A stretch of DNA of 64,000 bases from Sphingobacteriales bacterium TSM_CSM (GCA_002212725.1 MTCR01000097.1:1-64000), one strand, 5' to 3'. Counted from the first letter of the stretch, positions 7,342 through 16,177 are shown. Numbers and translations: made by a program. Notes: a model not told the origin generated them from the sequence alone.

Positions 7342-7644
7342 ATGAACCCTATAGCCATAGAAGATTTGCAAACGTATTTCACCCGGCAAACCGCTGTACA
7401 ACGTGCTTACTTGTTCGGCTCTTATGCCCGTGGCACTGCCAATAAAAACAGCGATATAGATATTGTTATTGAACTGCAAAAACCGGTTACACTTAGTCTG
7501 TTAGATTTGGCTACTATGCAAATAGAACTGACCGAGCAATTGAACCTGCCCGTTGATCTGTTAACGGCAGATGGTATTTCGCCCTACGTTAAGCCTTTTA
7601 TAGATAGCGAAAAAATTCTTATTTATGAAAGACAGGTCAGGTAA
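7342..7644 (+). CDS. mntA: MntA-like minimal nucleotidyltransferase antitoxin
   Basis: A 100-residue minimal nucleotidyltransferase. The signature GSx10DxD is present as Gly26-Ser27 in LFGSYARG and Asp38-x-Asp40 in SDIDIV. In the MntA/HepT system the antitoxin transfers AMP to a tyrosine next to the HEPN active site of the toxin and silences it. The partner starts 20 bp before this gene ends. The gap to the AAA+ gene is 112 bp and includes TATCTTTA at 7297-7304, a possible weak -7 box, so the pair may have a second promoter inside the larger unit. Confidence 0.88.
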   Translation: MNPIAIEDLQTYFTRQTAVQRAYLFGSYARGTANKNSDIDIVIELQKPVTLSLLDLATMQIELTEQLNLPVDLLTADGISPYVKPFIDSEKILIYERQVR

Positions 7645-7993
7645 CAAGGCAAGGCTGTTGCATATTCAGGAAGCGCTTCAATTCATTTTCCGGTTTGTGG
7701 AAAACAAATCGGAAAATGAATTTCGGGAAGATTTGATTTTGCGCTTTGCTATTGAAAGGCAAATCGAAATTATAGGTGAGGCAGTGAGCCGGATTGATAC
7801 TGAACTGCTGGCATTGCAACCACAAATACCTTGGCGCAGCATAGTAGGTATGCGAAATATTTTGTCTCATGAGTATTTTGCAGTACAACCTCAGTTACTA
7901 TGGAACGTAATTAAGAACGATATGCCGGGGTTGGCAACTGCTGTTAAACAATTACTTAATCATTTACAAGACACTAACAACCATGGAGAATAA
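7625..7993 (+). CDS. hepT: HepT-like HEPN ribonuclease toxin
   Basis: A 122-residue all-helical HEPN (DUF86) protein. The RNase motif Rx4HxY is intact as RNILSHEY (Arg77, His82, Tyr84); Tyr84 is the residue modified by MntA in characterised systems. It overlaps mntA by 20 bp at its start and the VWA gene by 11 bp at its end, so translation of all three is probably coupled. The ATG at 7625 is the only suitable start. Toxin activity is expected from the family and the intact motif. That it serves as the effector of the whole island is inference. Confidence 0.88.
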   Translation: MKDRSGNKARLLHIQEALQFIFRFVENKSENEFREDLILRFAIERQIEIIGEAVSRIDTELLALQPQIPWRSIVGMRNILSHEYFAVQPQLLWNVIKNDMPGLATAVKQLLNHLQDTNNHGE

Positions 7994-9575
7994 CCCTTTT
8001 ATGAAGTTTGAATATTTTGGACAAATAGGAAACCCCAAGCTGCGTAAACAATTGGCAGAAGCCATTTACCATGCTCTCCAAAGCCCATCGGGCACTAATG
8101 TTTCACTCCCCGATTTGGAGGTGCAAAACTATTTGCCTGCCATAAACAAAATTTTAGAAAACAATACCCTGCGTCAGCTTTGCCAAAAAGACCCTCAATT
8201 GGCAGAAGTTATAACACAGGAAATATTAGATTTTTTAAATGGCGCTAAACGCGAAATCAATATAACCGAATCCCCCTTTGCAAAAGAACAATTACTGCTA
8301 AGCGAGTTTGCAGATTTACCTAAAACTAAGTTCAAAAATGAATGGGGCAAATATGAGCAGTTTTTGAAGAAGAATTACGCTTCAACCCAAATCAATACCG
8401 AGTTTTATGCACAGGAGTTTAAAAGTTTGGAAAAATCAAATCCCCGGGCAGACGCACAAAGTTTTGAGAGTATTAAAGAACATTTGGCAGACGGATGGCG
8501 GTCATTATTGTTTAATAAACAAACTGCCTTTGAATTGAGCATTATTGACCAATGGCGGAAAAAGATTACCGAAGACCTCTACAAACGCATAGAAGAACTA
8601 AAAAAACTGCAAGACATTTTAGAGCCAATTACCGGAGAACTTGGCCGCTTGTGGGATATGTCTAAAGGTAACTGGCAAAAGATAAACTTTGATGTTTTAA
8701 AACACTATGCCGATTTGCTTAAAAAAGACAAAGCCATTGCTGAGTTGGCCGAAATGTTGGGGCGTATGAGGCAGGCAGAACGCGAGTATGAGGAGGAAAC
8801 CTTTATCAATATTATACCCCAACCCAAATGGATAATAGAACCTGCCCACAAATCTGACCTCATAGGCATTCATGAAAGCGATGATATAAGCAATATGCTG
8901 CCATCGGAAACGGCTTTTCTAAGCGACCCTGTGCTGCAAACCATATTTGTTAAAAAGTTTGCCGAAAAAAAACTGCAAACGTTTGAATTTCAAAGCCGCT
9001 CATTACAATATCAAGATGAAGAAGTGGAGGAGAAAAGATTAATAGACAAGGAGCAAGGAAAGGGGCCTTTTATTATTTGTGTAGATACCAGCGGCTCTAT
9101 GCATGGCACTCCCGAAACCATTGCCAAAACGCTATGCTTTGCCATTCTTAAAATTGCCTTGCAAGATAAGCGGAAATGCTACCTTATTTCATATTCTACC
9201 GGCATCAATACGCTTGAACTCACCGAGGTACAGCGGTCGCTGTCTAAACTCATAGATTTTTTACAAATGTCGTTTCACGGAGGCACCGATGCAACACCGG
9301 CGGTAAAAGAAGCACTCAAAATGCTGGAAACACAAGACTACAAAAATGCCGATGTGCTAATGATTTCAGATTTTATTATGGCGGGTTTTGATACAACAAC
9401 CAATCAACAAATTACCCACGCCAAGGAAAACAACACCAAATTCCACAGTCTGGTTATCGGGCAAAGCGGCAACCAACAGGTGATGAACAGTTTTGACCAT
9501 AACTGGACATACAACCCCCAAAACCCCAATGCCCTGCTGCTGCTTGTTAAAAACCTGCGGGGGTTAAACAGTTAG
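7983..9575 (+). CDS. viaA: ViaA-like von Willebrand A domain protein
   Basis: A 530-residue protein with a helical, charged N-terminal region of about 350 residues and a C-terminal VWA domain. The MIDAS metal site is complete: DTSGS at about 367-371, the Thr of GGTDATP, and the Asp of ISDFIM. The segment from GPFIICVDTSGSM through the C-terminal FDHNW closely resembles E. coli ViaA, the activator of RavA. Here the partner ATPase gene is upstream, separated by mntA/hepT. The start codon lies inside the last codons of hepT, so the toxin gene and this gene are physically locked together. It is the last gene of the rightward block, and leuS converges on it 38 bp away. Confidence 0.87.
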   Translation: MENNPFMKFEYFGQIGNPKLRKQLAEAIYHALQSPSGTNVSLPDLEVQNYLPAINKILENNTLRQLCQKDPQLAEVITQEILDFLNGAKREINITESPFAKEQLLLSEFADLPKTKFKNEWGKYEQFLKKNYASTQINTEFYAQEFKSLEKSNPRADAQSFESIKEHLADGWRSLLFNKQTAFELSIIDQWRKKITEDLYKRIEELKKLQDILEPITGELGRLWDMSKGNWQKINFDVLKHYADLLKKDKAIAELAEMLGRMRQAEREYEEETFINIIPQPKWIIEPAHKSDLIGIHESDDISNMLPSETAFLSDPVLQTIFVKKFAEKKLQTFEFQSRSLQYQDEEVEEKRLIDKEQGKGPFIICVDTSGSMHGTPETIAKTLCFAILKIALQDKRKCYLISYSTGINTLELTEVQRSLSKLIDFLQMSFHGGTDATPAVKEALKMLETQDYKNADVLMISDFIMAGFDTTTNQQITHAKENNTKFHSLVIGQSGNQQVMNSFDHNWTYNPQNPNALLLLVKNLRGLNS

Positions 9576-9613
9576 GGTATGTTTACCGGTTAAATGCTTC
9601 GGGTAAATGATGT

Positions 9614-12382
9614 TTACACTACCACATTAATAATGCGACCTTTCAGGAAAATAAACTTTTTAACCGCACCATTGGGTATCCATTCGGTTACTTTTTCGTC
9701 GGCAAGTACGGCGGTTTTGGCTTCTTCTTCGGTGTAGCCCAGCGGAAGGGTTATGCGGTGGCGAAGTTTACCGTTTACCTGTACAGGATACTCAAAGGTG
9801 TCTTCCTTTATGTAGTCGGGGTTGCAAACAGGGTAGGCTGCCAGGTGTACCGATTGGGTGTTGCCCAGCAAAAACCACAACTCTTCGCACAGGTGGGGGG
9901 CAAAAGGCGCCATAAGCGTGGTAAGTTGCTCCAATATGCTGCGGTTGGCAGATTTCAGGGTAAACAAATCGTTTACACACTCCATAAAGGCGCTTACCGC
10001 CGTGTTGAGCGACAGGCGTTCAATGTCGTCGGTTACTTTTTTTATGGTTTTGTGCAACGCTTTCAGTTCTTCGGGGGTGGGTGCATCGGCGCTGAGTTGG
10101 GGTTGGTTGTTTTCAATTTTAAACAGCCGCCAAAACTTGCGCAAAAACCTCGATACGCCCTCAATACCTTCGGTATTCCACGGTTTTGAGTCGGTAAGGG
10201 GTCCCAAAAACATTTCGTACATGCGCAGGCAGTCGGCGCCATATTTGGCAACCATCACATCGGGGTTTACCACATTGTACTTCGATTTCGACATTTTTTC
10301 TATGGCCCAGCCGCAAATGTATTTACCGTCTTCCAGTATAAATCCGGCATCGGCAAAATCGGGGCGCCATTCTTTAAAAGCAGGTATGTTCAGCACGTCG
10401 CCGCTTTCTACCAAAGCTACGTTTACGTGCAGTTCGGTGGTTTCGTATTGGTCTTTCAGTCCGTAAGATACAAAGGTGTTGGTGTTTTTTATGCGGTAGG
10501 CAAAATTAGACCGTCCTTGTATCATGCCCTGGTTGAGCAGTTTTTTAAAGGGTTCTTCGGCAGAAACCCAGCCCATGTCATACAAAAACTTGTGCCACAT
10601 GCGCGAGTATATGAGGTGGCCGGTGGCATGTTCGGCGCCGCCAATATAAAAATCTACATTTTGCCAGTACTGTTCGGCTTCTTTTGATACAAATTCATTG
10701 TGGTTAGTGGGGTCCATGTAGCGCAGGTAATACCAGCTGCTGCCGGCATAACCGGGCATGGTATCGGTTTCGCGCTCGCCCTGCGGTGTGTTTACCCAAC
10801 TTTGCAGGTTTGCCAGGGGCGATTTTCCGTTTCCGGTGGGTTGGTAGCTTTGCACCGGCGGCAGTAAAAGGGGCAGTTCTTCTTCGGGCAGGGCGTAGGC
10901 GGTTCCGTTGCGGTAAATAACCGGAAACGGTTCGCCCCAGTAGCGTTGCCTGCTGTAGCCTGCATCGCGTATTTTGTAGTTTACTTTTGCTTTGCCAAAA
11001 TTGTTTTTTACTGCATGGTCAATGGCTGTATGAATGGCGGTTTGCCAATCGAGGCCGTTTAATATGCCCGAGTTAACCATGTTGCCGGTTTTAACATCGG
11101 TGGGGTTTTCCATATTTTCGGTGCCTTCAATAACGCAAATTACCGGAAGCCCGAAGTGTTTGGCAAACCTGAAATCGCGGTCATCAGAGGAAGGTACGGC
11201 CATAACCACGCCGGTTCCGTAGCCTGCCAACACATAATCGGCCACCCAAATGGGCACTTTTTCGCCGTTAAAGGGGTTAATGGCATAGCTGCCGGTAAAC
11301 ACACCCGATACGGTTTTGGTATCGGCGTTGCGGTCGCGCTCCGAGCGGTTTTTTGCGGCGGCAACGTATTTTTGTACCGCTGTTTCCTGTTCCGGCGTGG
11401 TGAGCTGTTCTACCCAGCCATGTTCGGGAGCTATAGATAAAAAGGTTACGCCGTAAATAGTGTCTATCCGGGTGGTAAAAACGGTTAGTTCAATGTCGGG
11501 TTTTTCTACTTTAAAGGTAACTTCGGCTCCCAGCGATTTACCAATCCAATTGCGCTGCATTTCTTTGGTAGATTCGGGCCAGTCAATAGTTTCCAGCCCT
11601 TGCAGCAGTCTTTCGGCATAGGCGGTGGTTCTTAAAAACCACTGTCGCATGGGTATGCGGTGTACGGGGTGTCCGCCTCGTTCCGATACACCGTCTTTCA
11701 CCTCATCATTGGCCAGTACGGTTCCCAGTTCGGGGCACCAGTTTACAATGGCGTAAGACTGGTAGCACAGGCGGTAGTCCATCAGAATTTTACTTCGTTC
11801 TTCGCCGCTCATATTTTTCCAGTCATCGGCGGTAAAAGCGGGTGTGCCTTCAGAGCAGTTGGCTTCCAAACGGGCGGTTCCGTAGTTTTCAAAATGCTCA
11901 ATCAGGGCGCCTATTCGCTCGGCGCGGTCGGTTGTTTTATTGTACCAGCAGTCAAACAGTTGCAAAAAAATCCACTGTGTCCATTTGTAAAAATTGGGGT
12001 CACAGGTAGCCAGTTCGCGGTTCCAGTCATAGCTAAGCCCCAGTAGTTGCAATTGTTCTTTAAAGCGTTTAATATTCCGGTGGGTGGTAATTTCGGGGTG
12101 TTGTCCGGTTTGTATGGCATATTGTTCGGCGGGCAATCCAAAGGCATCAAACCCCATAGGGTGCAGCACATTGTATCCTTTCATGCGCATAAAGCGCGAA
12201 AAAATATCGGAGGCAATATAACCAAGCGGGTGGCCTACATGCAGCCCGTCGCCCGAAGGGTAGGGGAACATATCCAAAACATAATACTTGGGCTTGTCAG
12301 ATTGGTTGGGGGTGGCATAAACCTCGTTTTGCTGCCAGTAGGCCTGCCATTTTTGTTCAATGAGGGTAAAATTATAGTCCAT
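9614..12382 (-). CDS. leuS: leucyl-tRNA synthetase
   Basis: Charges tRNA-Leu. A 922-residue class I synthetase starting at ATG 12382 (MDYNFT); the frame is open for 13 more codons upstream but family homology begins here. The HIGH-type motif is HVGH in PYPSGDGLHVGH near residue 50, the KMSKS motif is MSKSKYNVV in the last third, and a CP1 editing region with GTGVVMAVP lies between. The C-terminal anticodon-binding and VNGKLRHRI segments are present, so the gene looks complete. It is transcribed alone from 12419-12446 and is convergent with the accessory block. Confidence 0.97.
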   Translation of the reverse strand: MDYNFTLIEQKWQAYWQQNEVYATPNQSDKPKYYVLDMFPYPSGDGLHVGHPLGYIASDIFSRFMRMKGYNVLHPMGFDAFGLPAEQYAIQTGQHPEITTHRNIKRFKEQLQLLGLSYDWNRELATCDPNFYKWTQWIFLQLFDCWYNKTTDRAERIGALIEHFENYGTARLEANCSEGTPAFTADDWKNMSGEERSKILMDYRLCYQSYAIVNWCPELGTVLANDEVKDGVSERGGHPVHRIPMRQWFLRTTAYAERLLQGLETIDWPESTKEMQRNWIGKSLGAEVTFKVEKPDIELTVFTTRIDTIYGVTFLSIAPEHGWVEQLTTPEQETAVQKYVAAAKNRSERDRNADTKTVSGVFTGSYAINPFNGEKVPIWVADYVLAGYGTGVVMAVPSSDDRDFRFAKHFGLPVICVIEGTENMENPTDVKTGNMVNSGILNGLDWQTAIHTAIDHAVKNNFGKAKVNYKIRDAGYSRQRYWGEPFPVIYRNGTAYALPEEELPLLLPPVQSYQPTGNGKSPLANLQSWVNTPQGERETDTMPGYAGSSWYYLRYMDPTNHNEFVSKEAEQYWQNVDFYIGGAEHATGHLIYSRMWHKFLYDMGWVSAEEPFKKLLNQGMIQGRSNFAYRIKNTNTFVSYGLKDQYETTELHVNVALVESGDVLNIPAFKEWRPDFADAGFILEDGKYICGWAIEKMSKSKYNVVNPDVMVAKYGADCLRMYEMFLGPLTDSKPWNTEGIEGVSRFLRKFWRLFKIENNQPQLSADAPTPEELKALHKTIKKVTDDIERLSLNTAVSAFMECVNDLFTLKSANRSILEQLTTLMAPFAPHLCEELWFLLGNTQSVHLAAYPVCNPDYIKEDTFEYPVQVNGKLRHRITLPLGYTEEEAKTAVLADEKVTEWIPNGAVKKFIFLKGRIINVVV

Positions 12383-12418
12383 TTGCAAGGATGAGAATTG
12401 GTAAACTATCTTGGGGCG

Positions 12419-12446
12419 CAAATATAAGCAATTAAGGTATAACCAA
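12419..12446 (-). promoter_or_regulatory. leuS promoter
   Basis: On the minus strand TTG (12446-12444), a 17-nt spacer and TATATTTG (12426-12419) lie 37 bp upstream of the leuS ATG. The -7 box is perfect; the spacer is slightly short. Confidence 0.55.
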
Positions 12447-12563
12447 AGGGAAATTGCCGGCAGAAAGTTATAAAACCGCTTTAAGGGTGGTTAAGGGGTA
12501 ATTTCCCGAAGCAAAACTGTGCTGATTCGGGCAGCAGTAGCCGGCAAAACCGGCATGGAAAAT

Positions 12564-12595
12564 TGTTATAATAAAATAAATGTGTTTATTTTTTG
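12564..12595 (+). promoter_or_regulatory. possible promoter of the ArsC/Spx-like gene
   Basis: TTG (12564-12566), a 20-nt spacer and TATTTTTTG (12587-12595), a -7 box with one extra T. If used, it would leave a leader of about 170 nt before the ATG at 12773. The other notable structure between leuS and this point is a strong hairpin, GCCGG/CCGGC, at about 12538-12552. Confidence 0.4.
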
Positions 12596-12659
12596 CAATT
12601 TTGCAGCAAAACAGTTATAATTGTATGCCGAAGGTAAATTACAGCCCTCAATATTGTAC

Positions 12660-12750
12660 AGCCGGTGGTCAAGTGGTGCAGGAAAGCACTTTAAAGCGGG
12701 TGCAGTTACTCCACACCGGTTAAACAACTGCATACAGCAGGTTTTTTTTG
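12660..12750 (+). ncRNA. candidate structured 5' leader with alternative hairpins
   Basis: Several stems can be drawn here: CCGGTG with CACCGG (12662-12667/12714-12719), AAGTG with CACTT (12671-12675/12687-12691), TGCAGTT with AACTGCA (12701-12707/12726-12732), and CTGC with GCAG (12728-12731/12737-12740) followed by eight Ts. The third competes with both the first and the last, the arrangement of an attenuator in which an antiterminator and a terminator exclude each other. I do not recognise a known riboswitch class. The terminator stem is only 4 bp, so this is tentative. Confidence 0.3.
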
Positions 12751-12772
12751 TTCATTTTTAAAATCGTTGCCT

Positions 12773-13132
12773 ATGAAAACGCATCCTGCCGAAATTCTGC
12801 TTTACTACAATCCGCAATCGGTGCGGGCACGAAAAGTCTTGGCATTGGCACGGGGCATTGCCGCCAATGTTAAAGAAGTAGAGTACCATAAAACGCCCCT
12901 TACAGCCACCATGTGGTATCAGTTGTTGGCCATGCTTAATTTGCGCCCTAAAGACCTGCTCAACAAATCAAAGTCTTATTATCAGGAAAACATTAAAGGG
13001 CGAGATTTTGATGCGGAAGGCTGGTTGCATATTTTAATGAAAAACCCCGATTTAATAAAGGCGCCTATTGCAGTACGAGGCTCAAAAGCAATTTTGTGCA
13101 ACAATCCGAACGATATTTTGCAACTGCAATAA
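12773..13132 (+). CDS. ArsC/Spx-family thioredoxin-fold protein lacking the redox cysteine
   Basis: A 119-residue protein starting at ATG 12773 (MKTHPAE). The layout fits the ArsC/Spx family: a beta strand ending in YYNPQSVRARK where family members read YxxPxCxxCR or similar, a helix, then a DLLNKSKSYY segment, and the strand pair with PDLIKAPIAVRGSKAILC near the C-terminus. The catalytic Cys is replaced by Ser or Arg, so neither arsenate reduction nor a thiol switch at that site is expected. A structural or regulatory role is more likely. It stands alone behind a putative structured leader. Confidence 0.7.
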   Translation: MKTHPAEILLYYNPQSVRARKVLALARGIAANVKEVEYHKTPLTATMWYQLLAMLNLRPKDLLNKSKSYYQENIKGRDFDAEGWLHILMKNPDLIKAPIAVRGSKAILCNNPNDILQLQ

Positions 13133-13200
13133 CAAACAGGGCTACCCAATTTGGCGCTAAAACCCTATGAGAAGAGCCGGCTGTAATTTTGTTTTTGTGT

Positions 13201-13323
13201 AACTATTCGGGTACTATCTGTAAATCCTGGCATTTTCCCTTATTCCTTGCTCATTTGATGCATTGACCAAAGAGTAAAACAAACATTGCGGAACTTTGCG
13301 TTCTTTGCGGTAAATGAAAGGAA
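13201..13323 (-). repeat. dispersed intergenic repeat, copy 2 (inverted)
   Basis: The reverse complement of this stretch aligns along its length with 639-761, sharing CGCAAAGTTCCGCAA, TCAAATGAGCA and TTTACAGATAG in the same order. Two inverted copies 12.4 kb apart bracket the accessory block plus leuS. Apart from this repeat and a terminator-like hairpin, 13133-13597 holds nothing I can support. Confidence 0.8.
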
Positions 13324-13393
13324 TTCAGTTAAGAACATCGCCAACAAAGGTACGACCTAAATAAGTGCGTTTTTGTTCATAATGCCTTTTGGC

Positions 13394-13433
13394 AAAAAGA
13401 TGGCTTCCTGTATGGCAGTCCATCTTTTTTTTT
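13394..13433 (+). terminator. terminator-like hairpin
   Basis: AAAAAGATGG (13394-13403) pairs with CCATCTTTTT (from 13420) and is followed by a long T run to 13433. It could end rightward transcription from the ArsC/Spx-like gene, although it is about 260 bp past its stop. Confidence 0.6.
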
Positions 13434-13597
13434 GCTGCGTAACCACAAAATAAACACCTGTTATGCATGAGTTATTGGCGTAAAATGGGTAAATTTGTTC
13501 TTGGTTTGCAAGGCAGTAAAGCAAACCCGGATTTGCGTTTAACTGCTGTTGTCAGCCGGTTGTACCCCCATTTTCTAACCTCTTAACAATTTTTGCT

Positions 13598-16177
13598 ATG
13601 AAAAAGCTATATTTAATGCTAATGCTGGCTGTTTCGGCAAATTGGATACCGCTTACCGCACAACAGTCGTCTTGTTTTAGTGTAAATGAACCATTACTCT
13701 CCGCCCTTTTTACCGATGATTGCCTCGATGCCGTACACTACGGAACCTACAACGGACAGGTGGTAGCATGGGCACAACCGCTTTGCCCCGATTATCCGGG
13801 AACGGTTATGACCTGTTCTGAAGTTTATTGTACTACCGGCGGTTTTACCGGCGGCAATTGCCCTCCCGATTTCTTTACCACAGTTGTAGATTACGGCGTA
13901 GCGGCTTCTCCCAATGTGGTAATAAACGCCTGCCAAACCCAAAATCCTGCAACTGCCCTGCAATGGCTTTCCGATATGCTTGCCTGGAGTTGTACCGACG
14001 TATGCAGCGGCCCCGTTTACCAAACCCAATACAACGGCGAAACAGTTTTTTTTAACCTGCCCCCCGACAACCTTTGCGCCGATGCCATGATTTCGGTAAT
14101 GGATTGTGCCGGCAGCCAGATTTGTTTTTTTGGCGGCTTTGCCGGCGGAACCGGAGTTGACTGCCCCGCCTTTTTTGAATCTATTGGCAACGTAACACCC
14201 CTGTGCGGTGGCGCTGCGGCTGATTGTAACCCGGGTACGGTTTCGGCCTCGCTGCCGCAAAATATTGTTTGTTTGGGTGGTGGCGTACTGCCGCCGGTTT
14301 TTGATGTGGCGGTGGTTCCGGCAACACCTCCGTCGGGATATTCCCTGCGCTTATTTGTTACCAACAATGAAGGTAATATCGTAATTCCTTTTACTGCAAG
14401 TACCAATCTCGATTTCACCCCGCTTGGCGCCGGCAATTTCTATGTAAGAGCCATTATTTACAGCAATACCGATATGCCCGATTTAACGGCAACTTCACTT
14501 ACACAACTCAACATGTCGGGCGGTTGTTATGTGCTCTCGCCCAATACACCACAATCGCAATTGCTCATTACTATGCAGGTGCCGCATGTAACGGTTACCA
14601 CACCGCCCAATTGCAATGGCAACGGAACCTACACCGTTGGCCTTACCGTAACCGGAAGCACCGGACAGGCTTTTCTGGACGGTATGAGCAGTGTTGTTTT
14701 ACCTGAAGCTGAAGAAACCTTCATTACCCTTAGCGACGAGTACATACCCCTGCATGTAACCGATGTATTAACCGGTTGCGGCGAAGATTTTATTGAACTG
14801 TACGGACCCATCAACTGCCAGGATTGTATTAACCCCGCCCAGATTGACCCCGGTATGTTTTGCATTGAAATTTACGACCCCGTGTGCGGTTGCAACAACG
14901 TTATCTACGACAACTGGTGCTTTGCCTACTACTACGGCGGCGTAACCTCCTGGACACCCGGCGCCTGCAACTCAGGCAACGATTACTACTTTGAGTACAC
15001 TATTTGCCCGGGTGAAAGCATTGATATTGGAATGGAAGGCTTGGAGGGTAACGTGTTTTACGACTGGACACCCACCAACAACATTACCGGCTGTGCCGAT
15101 ATTTGCGGAACCAACTGTGCCACCTGTTTTAACATTACCGTAGCTCCCGATGTTACTACCACCTATACCCTGCACACTTTCTTTACGCTGGGCATGGAGC
15201 ATAACTACTACCATTATACCATTAACGTTTTGCCCTGTGGCAATGAGTACTACTTTGAGTACAACATTTGTGCCGGCGATAGCATTGATATTGGAATGGA
15301 AGGCTGGGAGGGTAATGTTTTATACGATTGGACACCTGCTACCGGCATAACCGGCTGTGCCGATAACTGCGGCGGCGGCTGTGCCAACTGCTACAATATT
15401 ACCGTTGCCCCAACCACTCCCACCACCTACACGCTGCATACCTTTTACACGTTGGGTATGGAGCACAACTACTACCATTATTCCATTAATGTATGGCCCT
15501 GCGGCAGCAACAACAGTGTTTGTGTAGATACCTCACTTATAGACCTTAGCGTGGGGTGCCCCGATTTGTATATGCCCGTTTGCGGTTGCAATTTTGAAAC
15601 CTACGGCAACTCCTGCGAAGCCCTGAACTATGGCGGTGTAACCTCCTGGACTTTGGGCGTTTGCGGTACTGCCGACACCCTGCTCATTTGTAAAAACGAC
15701 AGTGTGCAAATTGGCGTGCCCTGGGTTTTTGAAACCTTGTACGAATGGCTGCCCACCGAAGGATTGAGTTGTTATGATATTGGTTGTAACTACCCCTGGG
15801 CATCGCCCGATACCACCACCTTGTATGTGCTTCGGGAATATACGCCTATGCCGGGTAACTTTGGCATGGTACACCATTTTCTGGTAATGGTTGAAAATTG
15901 CGATACTACCGCTATTGCCTCTCCTGCGGGCGGCAGCCCGGCCAACATTGCCCTGCACCCCAACCCTGCCAGTACCGAAGTATGGCTGCAATACCCCGGA
16001 CTGCAGGTGCATGAACTTAGCGTGGCAAACATTTGGGGGCAAATATTGTTTACCCAAAAACAACTGCCGCCGCAAGGCTACAGACTGCCGTTAAACCAAT
16101 TGCCAAACGGATTGTTGTTGTTGCAACTTAAAACCAACAACGGCACGGTAGTGAAAAAACTGTTTAAAACTCAATAA
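13598..16177 (+). CDS. T9SS-secreted Cys-rich protein with Kazal-like modules
   Basis: An 859-residue exoprotein. Residues 1-21 are a signal peptide ending in LTAQ. The final 80 residues (ALHPNPASTEVWL to VVKKLFKTQ) form a type A T9SS sorting domain, so the protein should cross the outer membrane through the gliding-linked secretion system. Two Cys-rich modules at about 411-458 and 646-690 read like Bacteroidota Kazal-like inhibitor domains (PVCGCN, then NxC, then GGVTSWT). Between them is a tandem duplication of about 88 residues, each copy with YYFEY, SIDIGMEG, YDWTP, GCAD and TLGMEHNYYHY. Nothing identifies a catalytic domain. Protease inhibition or adhesion is possible but unproven. The gene is monocistronic. 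Confidence 0.82.
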   Translation: MKKLYLMLMLAVSANWIPLTAQQSSCFSVNEPLLSALFTDDCLDAVHYGTYNGQVVAWAQPLCPDYPGTVMTCSEVYCTTGGFTGGNCPPDFFTTVVDYGVAASPNVVINACQTQNPATALQWLSDMLAWSCTDVCSGPVYQTQYNGETVFFNLPPDNLCADAMISVMDCAGSQICFFGGFAGGTGVDCPAFFESIGNVTPLCGGAAADCNPGTVSASLPQNIVCLGGGVLPPVFDVAVVPATPPSGYSLRLFVTNNEGNIVIPFTASTNLDFTPLGAGNFYVRAIIYSNTDMPDLTATSLTQLNMSGGCYVLSPNTPQSQLLITMQVPHVTVTTPPNCNGNGTYTVGLTVTGSTGQAFLDGMSSVVLPEAEETFITLSDEYIPLHVTDVLTGCGEDFIELYGPINCQDCINPAQIDPGMFCIEIYDPVCGCNNVIYDNWCFAYYYGGVTSWTPGACNSGNDYYFEYTICPGESIDIGMEGLEGNVFYDWTPTNNITGCADICGTNCATCFNITVAPDVTTTYTLHTFFTLGMEHNYYHYTINVLPCGNEYYFEYNICAGDSIDIGMEGWEGNVLYDWTPATGITGCADNCGGGCANCYNITVAPTTPTTYTLHTFYTLGMEHNYYHYSINVWPCGSNNSVCVDTSLIDLSVGCPDLYMPVCGCNFETYGNSCEALNYGGVTSWTLGVCGTADTLLICKNDSVQIGVPWVFETLYEWLPTEGLSCYDIGCNYPWASPDTTTLYVLREYTPMPGNFGMVHHFLVMVENCDTTAIASPAGGSPANIALHPNPASTEVWLQYPGLQVHELSVANIWGQILFTQKQLPPQGYRLPLNQLPNGLLLLQLKTNNGTVVKKLFKTQ
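14976..15502 (+). repeat. in-frame tandem duplication, two units of about 263 bp
   Basis: Unit 1 (about 14976-15238) and unit 2 (about 15239-15502) share long near-identical runs such as AGCATTGATATTGGAATGG and encode the paired DYYFEY...HNYYHY modules of the surrounding T9SS protein. The level of divergence indicates an old intragenic duplication. Confidence 0.85.

Noticed and set aside
9858-10466. A 202-codon plus-strand frame
   Set aside because: It is entirely antisense to leuS, whose protein motifs are clear.
12538-12552. Strong hairpin GCCGG/CCGGC as a terminator
   Set aside because: No T run follows on either strand in a useful position; kept only as a comment.
12660-12740. SRP RNA, 6S RNA or a known riboswitch
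   Set aside because: The conserved SRP GGAA/AGCAG core, the 6S bubble and known riboswitch core motifs were not found.
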